Part shown: in pieces, positions 16,023 to 25,200 of the stretch
Position numbering within the stretch: position 1 is the first letter of the stretch
How the letters are laid out: each line of letters starts with the position of its first letter
Assembly (NCBI RefSeq): GCF_022524345.1
Contig: NZ_JAKWJU010000002.1
Location: 5,260,001-5,324,000, forward strand
From: Streptomyces marispadix
GTDB taxonomy: Bacteria; Actinomycetota; Actinomycetes; Streptomycetales; Streptomycetaceae
Reading direction: 5' to 3'
DNA: 64,000 nucleotides
Notes under the pieces: generated by a model
Told to the model about the DNA's origin: nothing
The model's input: the letters and a program-made list of their open reading frames with translations, nothing else
The model's database searches: none
Made by a program: the position numbers and the translations under genes

Positions 16023-16844
16023 GTGTCCATCGGCAACGAAGCGGAAGAGGACCGTCCGACGGTCGGTCAAGCCCTCCGACAAGCCCGTATCGAAGCACGG
16101 CTGACAGTCGACGAAGTCAGTACCTCTACGAGAGTGCGCGTCCCCATCGTGCAGGCGATCGAGGCGGACGACTTCTCCCGTTGCGGCGGTGACGTCTACG
16201 CCCGCGGGCACGTCCGCACCCTCGCCCGAGAAGTCGGCCTGGACCCCAAGGAACTCGTAGCGCAGTACGACGAGGAACACGGGGGACGGCCGCAGCCGAC
16301 ACCGCCCGCCGCCCTCTTCGAAGCCGAACGGATCCGTCCTGAGCGGCGCAGGCCCAACTGGACGGCCGCGATGGTCGCCGCGATCGTCGCGGTGGTCGGC
16401 TTCGTGGGCTTCACCCTCGTCGGAGGAGGCGGCGAACAGGAGCCGTCCAAGGCGAAGGAGACGCCCTCCGCGCAGCCGACCGAGACCGACACCCCCTCCA
16501 AGCCGCCCAGGACGACGGCGCCCGAGGACGAGAAGCCGTCCGAGAGTGCGGAGCCGTCCGAAAGCGCCATCGCGGCGGCCCCGGCCGACAAGGTCACCGT
16601 CCAGATGACGGCGGAGCAGGACGTCTGGATCTCCGCACGGGACCACAACGGACGGCTGGTCCACGAAGGCGTGCTGAAGAAGAGCAAGAGCAAGGTCTTC
16701 ACCGACGACAAGCGCATCAGCCTCGTACTGGGCAACGCCGGCGGCGTGAAGCTCTACGTCAACGGCAAAGAGGTCGAGGACGTCGGCGAGGACGGCCAGG
16801 TGCAGCGCGTCAGCTACACCCGCGGCGACCCGGAAGCAGGCTAG
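16023..16844 (+). CDS. RodZ-like membrane protein: N-terminal HTH, one TM, C-terminal DUF4115
   Basis: A 273-residue protein with a Cro/XRE-type HTH at about 12-80 (VGQALRQARIEARLTVDEVS). A single membrane segment lies at about 115-140 (AAMVAAIVAVVGFVGFTLVG). A Pro/Thr/Glu-rich outer linker precedes a DUF4115 domain (about 190-270, WISARDHNGRLVHEGVL). This is the RodZ architecture, which links MreB-type cytoskeleton to the envelope in rods; its role in Streptomyces is less clear. The GTG at 16023 (SIGNEAEEDRP) was preferred over a GTG at 15996 because GAAAGGCG lies upstream of it and it matches the usual start of homologues. It lies between ftsK and rimO. Confidence 0.85.
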   Translation: MSIGNEAEEDRPTVGQALRQARIEARLTVDEVSTSTRVRVPIVQAIEADDFSRCGGDVYARGHVRTLAREVGLDPKELVAQYDEEHGGRPQPTPPAALFEAERIRPERRRPNWTAAMVAAIVAVVGFVGFTLVGGGGEQEPSKAKETPSAQPTETDTPSKPPRTTAPEDEKPSESAEPSESAIAAAPADKVTVQMTAEQDVWISARDHNGRLVHEGVLKKSKSKVFTDDKRISLVLGNAGGVKLYVNGKEVEDVGEDGQVQRVSYTRGDPEAG

Positions 16845-17009
16845 GCACGGCGCGACGGCACGGTCCGTTCTCGCCCGGAGCCCCTCACTCGGCGACAAGT
16901 CGACATAGGGGACCGAATGCGAAGTGACAGGACGATGTGTCGACCCGGCAGCCGGACGGACGCCCTGACCTGGGCACCGCCGCCCGGCGCGAGGCGGCCT
17001 CGGCCACAG

Positions 17010-17061
17010 CGCGTCCCGCCCACCAGCCGCAGCATCACCTGCGGCTGGTGGGCGGGACGCG
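17010..17061. terminator. Very strong 23-bp perfect hairpin between rodZ-like and rimO
   Basis: Bases 17010-17032 are the exact reverse complement of 17039-17061, with a 6-base loop CATCAC. There is no T-run. It ends 18 bases before the rimO ATG and just before a -10-like TACGCT. It most simply ends transcription of the RodZ-like gene so that rimO starts from its own promoter. Confidence 0.8.
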
Positions 17062-17067
17062 ACGAAG

Positions 17068-17080
17068 TACGCTGAGTCCA
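17068..17080 (+). promoter_or_regulatory. -10 box of a predicted leaderless rimO transcript
   Basis: TACGCT (17068-17073) is separated from the rimO ATG by 6 bases, with no ribosome site. The -35 position would fall inside the preceding hairpin and is not recognisable. Confidence 0.45.
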
Positions 17081-18687
17081 TGCCCGAACGCCGCACCGTC
17101 GCCCTCGTCACGCTTGGATGCGCCCGTAACGAAGTTGACTCCGAGGAACTCGCAGGCCGCCTGGCGGCGGACGGCTGGGACCTCGTCGAGGAGGCCGCGG
17201 AGGCCGACGTCGCGGTGGTCAACACCTGCGGATTCGTCGAGGCCGCCAAGAAGGACTCGGTGGACGCGCTGCTGGAGGCCAACGACCTGAAATCCGGCGG
17301 GAGTCCGGAGGACGGCGGCTCGCGTACGAAGGCCGTGGTGGCCGTCGGCTGCATGGCCGAGCGCTACGGCAAGGAACTCGCCGAAGCCCTGCCCGAGGCC
17401 GACGGCGTACTGGGCTTCGACGACTACGCCGACATCTCCGACCGGCTGCGCACCATCCTCGGCGGTGGCGTGCACGCCCCGCACACCCCACGTGACCGCC
17501 GCAAGCTGCTGCCCATCAGCCCCGCCGAACGGCAGGGCGCCGGGCCGGACGTCGCGCTGCCGGGACACGGCGGTCAAACCGGTCCCGCGGCGGGCGAGTT
17601 CGAGGATCTGCCGGAAGGTCTCGCTCCCGCGTCCGGGCCCCGCACGCCGCTGCGGCGGCGCCTCGGGGACAGCCCCGTCGCCTCCGTGAAGCTGGCCTCC
17701 GGCTGCGACCGGCGGTGCTCGTTCTGCGCGATTCCGTCCTTCCGCGGCTCGTTCATCTCGCGGCGGCCCTCGGACGTACTGGCCGAGACGCGCTGGCTGG
17801 CCGGGCAGGGCGTGCGGGAGGTCATGCTCGTCTCCGAGAACAACACCTCCTACGGCAAGGACCTCGGCGACATCCGGCTCCTGGAGACGCTGCTGCCGGA
17901 ACTGGCCGCCGTCGACGGCATCGAGCGGATCAGAGTCAGCTATCTCCAGCCCGCCGAGATGCGGCCCGACCTGATCGACGTGCTGACGGGCACCGAGAAG
18001 GTCGCGCCGTACTTCGACCTGTCCTTCCAGCACTCGGCGCCGGGTGTGCTGCGCGCGATGCGGCGCTTCGGCGACACCGAGCGCTTCCTCGGGCTGCTGG
18101 AGACGATCAGATCCAAGTCGCCGCAGGCAGGCGTCCGTTCGAACTTCATCGTGGGCTTTCCGGGGGAGAGCGAGTCCGACGTGGCCGAGCTGGAGCGCTT
18201 CCTGTCACAGGCGCGCCTGGACGCCGTCGGAGTCTTCGGATACTCGGACGAGGACGGCACGGAGGCCGCCGGCTACGAGGAGAAGAACGACCCGGAGGTC
18301 GTCGCGGAGCGCTTGGAGCGGGTCTCCCGGCTTGCCGAGGAGCTGACGGCGCAACGTGCCGAGGAGCGGCTGGGAGAGACGGTACGGGTGCTCGTCGAGG
18401 GCGTCGCGGACGACGCCGACTTGGGCGCTGACACCACCGAAGGCGGCGCGGTCGGCGACGGCGATGACGCCGTGCTGGTCGGCCGCGCGGCGCACCAGGC
18501 ACCGGAGACCGACGGCCAGGTGCTGCTGAGGGGCGGTCCCGCGCCGCTACGGGGCACGGCGATCGGACGTATGGTCGAGGCGAAAGTGGTCGCCACAGAA
18601 GGCGTGGACCTGGTCGCCGAGCCGCTGCACAGCGGCCCCGAAGGGGGCGACGAGGACGGCCCGGGCAACAAGGAGGCCGGCGGATGA
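17080..18687 (+). CDS. rimO: Ribosomal protein S12 methylthiotransferase RimO
   Basis: A 535-residue radical-SAM enzyme that adds a methylthio group to an aspartate of ribosomal protein S12. The N-terminal MTTase domain binds one Fe-S cluster through Cys14, Cys50 and Cys91. The radical-SAM cluster uses [10 protein letters not shown] (Cys209, Cys213, Cys216). A C-terminal TRAM-type domain follows (about 440-530). Compared with typical ~440-residue RimO it carries a Pro/Gly-rich insert (about 140-190) between the first two domains and an acidic insert (about 447-460) in the TRAM region. Its stop overlaps the pgsA start (ATGA), so the two are translationally coupled. Confidence 0.95.
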   Translation: MPERRTVALVTLGCARNEVDSEELAGRLAADGWDLVEEAAEADVAVVNTCGFVEAAKKDSVDALLEANDLKSGGSPEDGGSRTKAVVAVGCMAERYGKELAEALPEADGVLGFDDYADISDRLRTILGGGVHAPHTPRDRRKLLPISPAERQGAGPDVALPGHGGQTGPAAGEFEDLPEGLAPASGPRTPLRRRLGDSPVASVKLASGCDRRCSFCAIPSFRGSFISRRPSDVLAETRWLAGQGVREVMLVSENNTSYGKDLGDIRLLETLLPELAAVDGIERIRVSYLQPAEMRPDLIDVLTGTEKVAPYFDLSFQHSAPGVLRAMRRFGDTERFLGLLETIRSKSPQAGVRSNFIVGFPGESESDVAELERFLSQARLDAVGVFGYSDEDGTEAAGYEEKNDPEVVAERLERVSRLAEELTAQRAEERLGETVRVLVEGVADDADLGADTTEGGAVGDGDDAVLVGRAAHQAPETDGQVLLRGGPAPLRGTAIGRMVEAKVVATEGVDLVAEPLHSGPEGGDEDGPGNKEAGG

Positions 18688-19436
18688 CGGGAATGCCGGC
18701 CTCCGCGGCGAGTGGTGGTGCGATGGCCAAACCCCAGCACAAGCCCCAGTACGAGCCGCGTCCAGGCGCCGCCGCGGGGGCGGTGCGGCGCGTGAGCCTG
18801 TGGAACGTCGCCAACATCCTCACGATGGTGCGGCTGCTGCTCGTCCCCGGCTTCGTATGGCTGATGCTGTGGCACGGCGGCCACGATCCTGCCTGGCGTT
18901 CGTTCGCCTGGGCCGCCTTCACCGTCGCCATGATCACCGACCTCTTCGACGGGGAGCTGGCACGCCGCTACGACCTCGTCACCGACTTCGGCAAGATCGC
19001 CGACCCCATCGCGGACAAGGCGATCATGGGTGCGGCGCTGGCCTGCCTCTCCGTGCTGGACGATCTGCCCTGGTGGGTGACCGGGGTGATCCTCTTCCGT
19101 GAGCTCGGGATCACGGCGCTGCGTTTCTGGGTGATCCGGCACGGTGTGATCCCCGCCAGCAGGGGCGGCAAGCTGAAGACGCTGGCTCAGGGCGTCGCCG
19201 TGGGGATGTACGTGCTGGTGCTGACAGGTCCGCTGGCGACGCTGCGCTGGTGGGTGATGGCGGTCGCCGTCGCGCTGACGGTGGTGACCGGCCTGGACTA
19301 CGTACGGCAGGCGATCGTGCTGCGCAGGGCCGGACGGGCCCGTGAGCGCGAAGCGCGGGCGGCACGACCGGCCGACTCCGCGGACGCGGCTGACGCGGCG
19401 GAGCCCTCCGGGCCGGGTGGCTCGGAGCAGCCGTGA
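18684..19436 (+). CDS. pgsA: CDP-diacylglycerol--glycerol-3-phosphate 3-phosphatidyltransferase
   Basis: A 250-residue membrane enzyme that makes phosphatidylglycerol phosphate, the first committed step to phosphatidylglycerol and cardiolipin. The CDP-alcohol phosphotransferase signature D-G-x2-A-R-x8-G-x3-D-x3-D is complete (DGELAR ... [10 protein letters not shown], about residues 92-114). About six hydrophobic segments follow from [17 protein letters not shown] onward. The N-terminal 35 residues are polar, and the C-terminus is Ala/Asp-rich and disordered. ATGA overlap with rimO and GTGA overlap with cinA make a coupled three-gene unit. Confidence 0.94.
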   Translation: MTGMPASAASGGAMAKPQHKPQYEPRPGAAAGAVRRVSLWNVANILTMVRLLLVPGFVWLMLWHGGHDPAWRSFAWAAFTVAMITDLFDGELARRYDLVTDFGKIADPIADKAIMGAALACLSVLDDLPWWVTGVILFRELGITALRFWVIRHGVIPASRGGKLKTLAQGVAVGMYVLVLTGPLATLRWWVMAVAVALTVVTGLDYVRQAIVLRRAGRAREREARAARPADSADAADAAEPSGPGGSEQP

Positions 19437-19996
19437 GCGACGTCCGGGCCTCCGCCGAACGTGAGGAGAGTTACTTCGACGTGGCGGCGCGAGTGCTGGA
19501 GCTGCTGACGGAGCGCGGAGAGACGCTGGCCGTCGCCGAGTCGCTGACCGGCGGCATGGTCGCCGCCGAGATCACGGCGGCACCGGGCTCGTCACGGGCG
19601 TTCCGCGGCTCGGTCACGGCGTACGCCACGGATCTGAAGCGGGAACTGCTGGGCGTTGACGGGGCGCTGCTGGAGGAGCGGGGCGCGGTGGACGCGGATG
19701 TGGCGTGCGCCATGGCCGAGGGCGTACAGGAGGCGCTGAGCGCCTCCTGGGGGCTGTCGACGACGGGGGTGGCCGGACCCGAGCCGCAGGACGGCCGGCC
19801 CGTTGGCACGGTCTTCGTGGCCGTCTCGGGTCCGCGGGGAACGGTGTGCCGCGGGCTGGAGTTGCAGGGCGACCGAGCGGAGATCCGCAAGCTGAGCGTG
19901 AAGGCCGTACTGGGGCTCCTCCACGGCGAACTGGCCGGGAATGAACGGAGGAAGGGTAAGGAACAAGACGGGGGGAATGGTTGTTTGCAGCCCTGA
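19433..19996 (+). CDS. cinA: CinA C-terminal-domain protein (nicotinamide-nucleotide amidase, PncC type)
   Basis: A 187-residue protein with only the CinA C-terminal deamidase domain: AESLTGGMVAAEIT, GSVTAYATDLKRELLGV and STTGVAGPEPQDGRPVGTV. In the family this domain converts nicotinamide mononucleotide to nicotinate mononucleotide for pyridine nucleotide salvage. The N-terminal pyrophosphatase-like half of full-length CinA is absent. The GTG start overlaps the pgsA stop (GTGA). The last ~20 residues are a charged tail. The name cinA follows genome convention; the biochemical name would be pncC. Confidence 0.9.
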   Translation: MSDVRASAEREESYFDVAARVLELLTERGETLAVAESLTGGMVAAEITAAPGSSRAFRGSVTAYATDLKRELLGVDGALLEERGAVDADVACAMAEGVQEALSASWGLSTTGVAGPEPQDGRPVGTVFVAVSGPRGTVCRGLELQGDRAEIRKLSVKAVLGLLHGELAGNERRKGKEQDGGNGCLQP

Positions 19997-20126
19997 GTGA
20001 ACACGACATCGCTCCCCGCACGGCCGCAGCCCGAGGCGGTACGGTGGAGCCTGAAGGATTCACGCCCGATGGGGTGGTGGGTATCAAGCTGTGGAAGACG
20101 CCGCGCGTTGAGAGGGAGGAGCACCG

Positions 20127-20510
20127 ATGATTCTGCTCCGTCGCCTGCTGGGTGACGTGCTGCGTCGGCAGCGCCAGCGCCAGGGACGTACCCTGCGCGA
20201 AGTCTCTTCGTCTGCCCGGGTTTCACTCGGGTATCTCTCCGAAGTCGAGCGCGGCCAGAAGGAAGCTTCCTCGGAACTGCTGTCCTCGATCTGCGACGCG
20301 TTGGACGTCCGGATGTCGGAGCTCATGCGGGAAGTCAGCGATGAGCTGGCGCTTGCGGAGCTTGCCGAGTCCGCTGCGAGCGAGACCGTGCCGGCGCCTA
20401 TGCGGCGCACCGTTCTCAACCCTGTCTCCGTGACATCTGTCACAGGAGTTCCGGAGGAGCGGGTCACGATCAAGGCGCCCGCGGAGGCCGTCGACGTGGT
20501 CGCGGCCTGA
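20127..20510 (+). CDS. clgR: ClgR, XRE-family activator of Clp protease genes
   Basis: A 127-residue regulator with an N-terminal Cro/XRE HTH (about 8-68, [21 protein letters not shown]). The sequence is close to my memory of S. coelicolor/S. lividans ClgR, which activates clpP1P2 and clpC and other proteostasis genes. The C-terminus ends VDVVAA; in S. lividans the two terminal alanines make ClgR a ClpP-dependent substrate, giving negative feedback, and the same ending is kept here. The ATG at 20127 has GGGAGGAG at good spacing. Located after cinA as in other streptomycetes. I found no clear ClgR-type site in the 130 bases upstream. Confidence 0.93.
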   Translation: MILLRRLLGDVLRRQRQRQGRTLREVSSSARVSLGYLSEVERGQKEASSELLSSICDALDVRMSELMREVSDELALAELAESAASETVPAPMRRTVLNPVSVTSVTGVPEERVTIKAPAEAVDVVAA

Positions 20511-20542
20511 CGCTCGCTCGGCGGAGAGCACAAGAGTTCACC

Positions 20543-20577
20543 GAGAGGTCCTGCCGGTTCGTCCGGCGGGGCCTCTC
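20543..20577 (+). terminator. Terminator of clgR
   Basis: A 15-bp stem pairs GAGAGGTCCTGCCGG with CCGGCGGGGCCTCTC (two G-U pairs) around a TTCGT loop, 33 bases after clgR. The rest of 20511-20804 shows no further gene or site. Confidence 0.85.
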
Positions 20578-20804
20578 GCTGTTCGGCCCCCATCGCTGTG
20601 TTCCTGCTGGCCGCATACGAGCTGCTTTGTACGCGAATCCGCCCGTATGCAGGCGGTGGGCACGGCCGTTGCCGTGTGACATCTGGGCTGCTGCGCCTTG
20701 TGACTGCTGCTGCTTCGTACTGCTGTCGCGGGGTCGCGCAGAGTGCGCGACGATGAGCACGAAGGCGAGTACGGCCCGGGTCGGCGTGCGCGGGAGGTGC
20801 GGAG

Positions 20805-21083
20805 ATGGCGGGGTGCATACGGGGACTGCCGGTTCGCCGGGTCCTGGCGGTCGTGGCCGCGGTCGTCGCCGGATGGCTCGTATGGCGGCTGGCAACTCAT
20901 GGGGCTCCGGCGGTGGAGTCCGTGGTTTCGATGGCTTCGGTGCTCGGTTGGGGGCTGGGGCTGATGCCTGTGCATGTGAAGTTGGGGGAAGCGCGAGGTC
21001 CCGAAGGGGCGCGGAGGATACGGCGACCGGCGCGGACATACGACCGCAGACGTGACCGCGGGGGCCGTCGTACGGCTGCCTGA
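20805..21083 (+). CDS. Small membrane protein of unknown function
   Basis: A 92-residue product. One clear membrane segment lies at about 12-33 (VRRVLAVVAAVVAGWLVWRL). A second hydrophobic stretch lies at about 38-58 (ESVVSMASVLGWGLGLMPV), and the C-terminus is strongly basic (RRIRRPARTYDRRRD...). GGGAGGTG is 6 bases before the ATG, good support for real translation. No known domain was recognised. It stands alone between clgR and the convergent nei gene. The positive tail suggests a cytoplasmic C-terminus. Confidence 0.6.
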   Translation: MAGCIRGLPVRRVLAVVAAVVAGWLVWRLATHGAPAVESVVSMASVLGWGLGLMPVHVKLGEARGPEGARRIRRPARTYDRRRDRGGRRTAA

Positions 21084-21098
21084 GGACTCTTGGGGGAG

Positions 21099-21132
21099 CC
21101 GAACCGGCCGTACGGCTGAGGGGGCCGTTCGG
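21099..21132. terminator. Bidirectional hairpin between the small membrane gene and nei
   Basis: CCGAACCGGCC pairs with GGCCGTTCGG (10 bp with one bulged base) around a GC-rich loop, 15 bases after the small gene and facing nei. Confidence 0.6.
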
Positions 21133-21233
21133 CCGAAGTGAACGCTGGAATGGGGGAGTTCGGGCGTTCGCGCGACAGGACGACGGGGGCAGTTGGGCCC
21201 GGTGGGCGCCTGTCGTCCGCGGTGCTACGTCGA

Positions 21234-22049
21234 TCAGAGGTGGGGGCCGGGCTGGCAGCGTGGGCAGTAGAAGGCGGTACGCAGGCGCTCGGGCGGTCCA
21301 TGCTCGCCCGTGCGTACGGGAGTGCCGCAGCGGTGGCACGGCCTGCCGGTTCGTCCGTACACCCACAGCGCGCGGTCGCGGTCCGCGCGGGCCGGGGCGT
21401 GGGTGGTGCGCCGGTCGAAGCGGTCCTTGTTGGCGTCGAGGAGATTGTGAGCGGCGGCGACCAGCTTCTCCAGCCGTGGCGGCGGCAGTTCACCGAGGGG
21501 CGTCCAGGGGGAAGTGCCCGCGAGGAAGCAGAGTTCGGCGGCGTAGACGTTGCCGATGCCCGCGAGATTGCGCTGGTCGAGCAGGGCTTCCACGAGGGGG
21601 CGGGCCGGGTCGCCGAGCAGGCGGCCCAGCGCCTCATTCGCGTCCCAGTCCGGGCCCAGCAGATCGGGGCCCAGATGTCCCAGGGCCGCCGACTCCTCGT
21701 CGGTGCGCAGCAGTTCGAGGAGCGGGAGGCGGTAGCCCGTCGCGGTGCCGGTGGATGTGGCGAGCACCGCGCGAATCTGATGTGACGGGCCGCCACCTCC
21801 CCTTGAGGGGCGTTCGGGGGTGGTCACTCGCCAGGAGCCTTCCATTCCCAGATGGGAGTGGACGGTGAGACCGCCCTCGACGCGGATGAGGATGTGCTTG
21901 CCGCGGGAGGCCGCTTCGAGCGTCGAACGTCCGGAGAGATCCGTCGTGGCGAGCTTCGGGACGCGGAAGTCGGTGCGTGTCAACGGCTGCCCTGCCAGCG
22001 CGTCGTGCAGGCGGCGGGCCGTGTACCAGACCGTGTCTCCCTCGGGCAT
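21234..22049 (-). CDS. nei: Fpg/Nei-family DNA glycosylase (endonuclease VIII type)
   Basis: A 271-residue base-excision enzyme that removes oxidised bases and nicks the abasic site. The start MPEGDTVWYTARRL gives the catalytic Pro2-Glu3 after Met removal. The helix-two-turn-helix block RNLAGIGNVYAAELCFLAG and a C-terminal zinc finger (CHRCG ... YCPRC) are complete. The DTVW variant after PEG is typical of the actinobacterial Nei branch. An upstream in-frame extension to 22091 was rejected because AAGGTGAG lies just before the ATG at 22049. Downstream of lhr on the same strand. Confidence 0.93.
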   Translation of the reverse strand: MPEGDTVWYTARRLHDALAGQPLTRTDFRVPKLATTDLSGRSTLEAASRGKHILIRVEGGLTVHSHLGMEGSWRVTTPERPSRGGGGPSHQIRAVLATSTGTATGYRLPLLELLRTDEESAALGHLGPDLLGPDWDANEALGRLLGDPARPLVEALLDQRNLAGIGNVYAAELCFLAGTSPWTPLGELPPPRLEKLVAAAHNLLDANKDRFDRRTTHAPARADRDRALWVYGRTGRPCHRCGTPVRTGEHGPPERLRTAFYCPRCQPGPHL

Positions 22050-22214
22050 GGCCTCACCTTCGCAATCCCTGCGGCGCCGCCGATGCGTCAAGTGGCCGCG
22101 AGACGGGGGAGGTTGGCGTCGGTGTGGGTGCGGGGCGCTCCGACGCCCTTGCCTTCTTTGCCTTCTTACGCCCTGTGTCCGCTCCCGTCGCGTGCATCGC
22201 CGCCGTGGCCACGG

Positions 22215-25200
22215 TCATCGTGCCCGCAGCCGCAGACCACGGGGAGTCGCATGGAAGCCGGCGCTCTCCAGGACGGTGCCGAACGGCGACGAGAGCGCGG
22301 GCGAGCCGTTGACCCGCTCCACGGTGACCGTGCCCAGCGCGCCCTCCAGTGCCGCTCGCGACAGTGCCTCCGCCGCGGTCGCCGGTGCGGGACGCCCGCC
22401 CGCCTCGGCGAAGTCGCTGTCCGTAAGCGGGACTTCGACCCCGGATGTGCCCGGCCAGACGAGCAAGGTCTTGCCGCCGCGCTCCATATAGACCGTCAAC
22501 TCGCCGTCGACCAGGACCACCACGGCGCCCGCCTTACGGCCCGGCTTGTGTGTGGCCCCCTCGGGAGGATCGGGCCAGGGCAGGGCCGCACCATAGGCGT
22601 TGGCCGGGTCGGCGGCGGCCAGGACCACCGCCCGGAAGTGCTGCTCGCGCTCGCGGGCCGTATGCACCGCGCGCAGCCTGTCGATGGCGCCGTCCATCGC
22701 GAACTGGGCCGCGCCCAGGCCCTCCACGACATACCCGCGTCGCGCCTGCCCGCTGTCCTCGAACGCCGAGAGCACCTTGTACGCCGCTGAGAAGCCGCCC
22801 TCCACGCCCTCGGCGGACACGGCGCCCCGAGTGACGACGCCGTGCCTGTCGAGCAGCGTACGAGCGAGGGCGTGTGCCCGGTGCGTCGCGTCCGTCTCGG
22901 CGGCCGGGAGCAGGGACCAGCGGCCCGCGACGGTCGGCGGACCGTTGCGCGAGGCGGTGGGGCGGTTCGTGCCGCTGCGGGTGGCGGACGCCGTCAGGGA
23001 GCCGTAACGGCCGCGTGGGACGGCGCGTTTGGCGCGGTGCGCCGTCGAGCCCGCCGTACGGCCCGAGCCGAGGAGGGCGCGGAGCGGCGCGAGCGTGTCA
23101 TTGGAGACGCGGCCGGACCACGCCAGATCCCATAGCGCGTCCGCCAGTTGGGGATCGGTGGCCTCCGGCTCCCCGGCGGCGCGCACCTGATCGGCGATCT
23201 GACGGAAGAACAGCCCGTAGCCGGGAGCCAGCGCATCGAGGACCGCCTGGTGGAGCGGCGTCAGCTCCAGCGGCAGGGGAGGCGGCAGCAGCAGCGGAGC
23301 CGAGTCGGCCGGATACAGCGAGAGCCAGCCGTCCTTGCCCGGCAGCGAGCCCGCGCCCGCCCACAACACCTCACCCGATGTGGTGAGTTCGTCGAGCATG
23401 CCAGGCCCGTAGTCCCGTACGCGTCCCGGCAGGACCAGCTTCTCCAGCGCGGACGCGGGCACCGGCGCGCCCTGCAACTGCTCGACTGTGCGCATCAGTC
23501 CGTCGATTCCGCGGACGCTGCCCGCGCCCGACGGTGACACGTGCTGCCACTGGGGCAGGAAAGCCGCGAGCGCCGCAGCGGGCACCGGCTCCAGCTCCTG
23601 CCGCAGCGCCGCCAGCGAGCGGCGCCGCAACCGGCGCAGCACCGCCGCGTCACACCACTCCTGGCCCACTCCCGCCGGGTGGAACTCGCCCTGTACGAGG
23701 CGGCCGGACGCCGCCAGCCGTTGCAGCGCGCCTTCCGCGACCGCGGTGCCCAGCCCGAAGTGCGCGGCGGCGTCGGCGGATACGAACGGGCCGTGCGTAC
23801 GGGCGTAACGGGCGAGGAGGTCGCCGAGGGGATCGGGCACCGGCTCCATGAACGCCTCCGGAACGCCCACCGGCAGGGCTGCGCCCAGGGCGTCCCGCAG
23901 TCTCCCCGCGTCCTCGATCGCGGCGAAGTGCTCGGCCCCGGCGATGCGTACGCGGATCGCCCGCCGCGCCGACTCCAGCTCCACGGCCCATCCGGGGTCG
24001 GCGCCGCGCTCCCGCAGGGCGTCAGCCGTCAGCGGCCCCAGGAGCCGCAGTACGTCGGCGACGCCCTCGGCGTCCTTCACCCGTCGGTCCTCGGTCAGCC
24101 ACTGGAGCTCACGCTCCAGCTCGGTCAGCACCTCCGCGTCGAGCAGCTCACGCAGCTCGGCCTGGCCCAGCAGCTCCGCCAGCAGCCGCGAGTCCAGCGA
24201 GAGGGCCGCGGCGCGGCGCTCCGCCAGCGGCGAGTCGCCCTCGTAGAGATACTGCGCGACATAGCCGAAGAGCAGTGAACGGGCGAAGGGCGACGGGTCG
24301 TTGGTGGTGACCTCGACGACGCGCACCCTGCGGGCCTCCACATCGCCCATCAGCTCCGCGAGGCCCGGCACGTCGAAGACGTCCTGAAGGCACTCCCGTA
24401 CCGCCTCCAGCACGATGGGGAAGGAGCCGAACTCCGAGGCGACCTGGAGCAGTTGAGCGGCGCGCTGCCGCTGCTGCCACAGCGGGGTGCGCTTGCCGGG
24501 GTCGCGGCGCGGCAGCAGCAGCGCACGCGCCGCGCACTCGCGGAAGCGGGCCGCGAAGAGCGCAGAGCCGCCGACCTGGTCCGTGACGATCTGCTCCACG
24601 TCTCCCGCGTCGAACAGGACGTCGGCGACGCCGACGGGCGCCTGCCCGTCGTCGAAGGCGGCACTTCTGCCGGAGGGCCCGGCGGCGGCCTCCTCCAGCA
24701 GATCGAGGCCCATCATGTCCGCGTCGGGAAGGCGCAGAACGAGGCCGTCGTCGGCGTGCATCACCTGGGCGTCCATGCCGTACCGCTCGGTGAGGCGGGC
24801 GCCCAGGGCCAGGGCCCAGGGGGCGTGCACCTGCGCGCCGAACGGCGAGTGCACCACGACCCGCCAGTCGCCCAGCTCGTCACGGAAGCGCTCGACCACG
24901 ATCGTGCGGTCGTCCGGGACATGGCCGCAGGCGCTGCGCTGCTCGTCGAGATACGCGAGCAGGTTGCCCGCCGCGAGCTCGTCCAGCCCAGCCGCGTCGA
25001 GCCGCTGCCGCGCCTCCTCCCGTCCGAGCGAGCCGACCTCACGCAGGAACGCACCCAGCGCACGCCCCAACTCCAGCGGGCGGCCAAGCTGATCGCCCTT
25101 CCAGAACGGCAGCCGTCCCGGCACTCCCGGAGCGGGCGTGACCAGCACACGGTCCCGCGTGATGTCCTCGATGCGCCACGAAGTGGTGCCCAGCGTGAAG

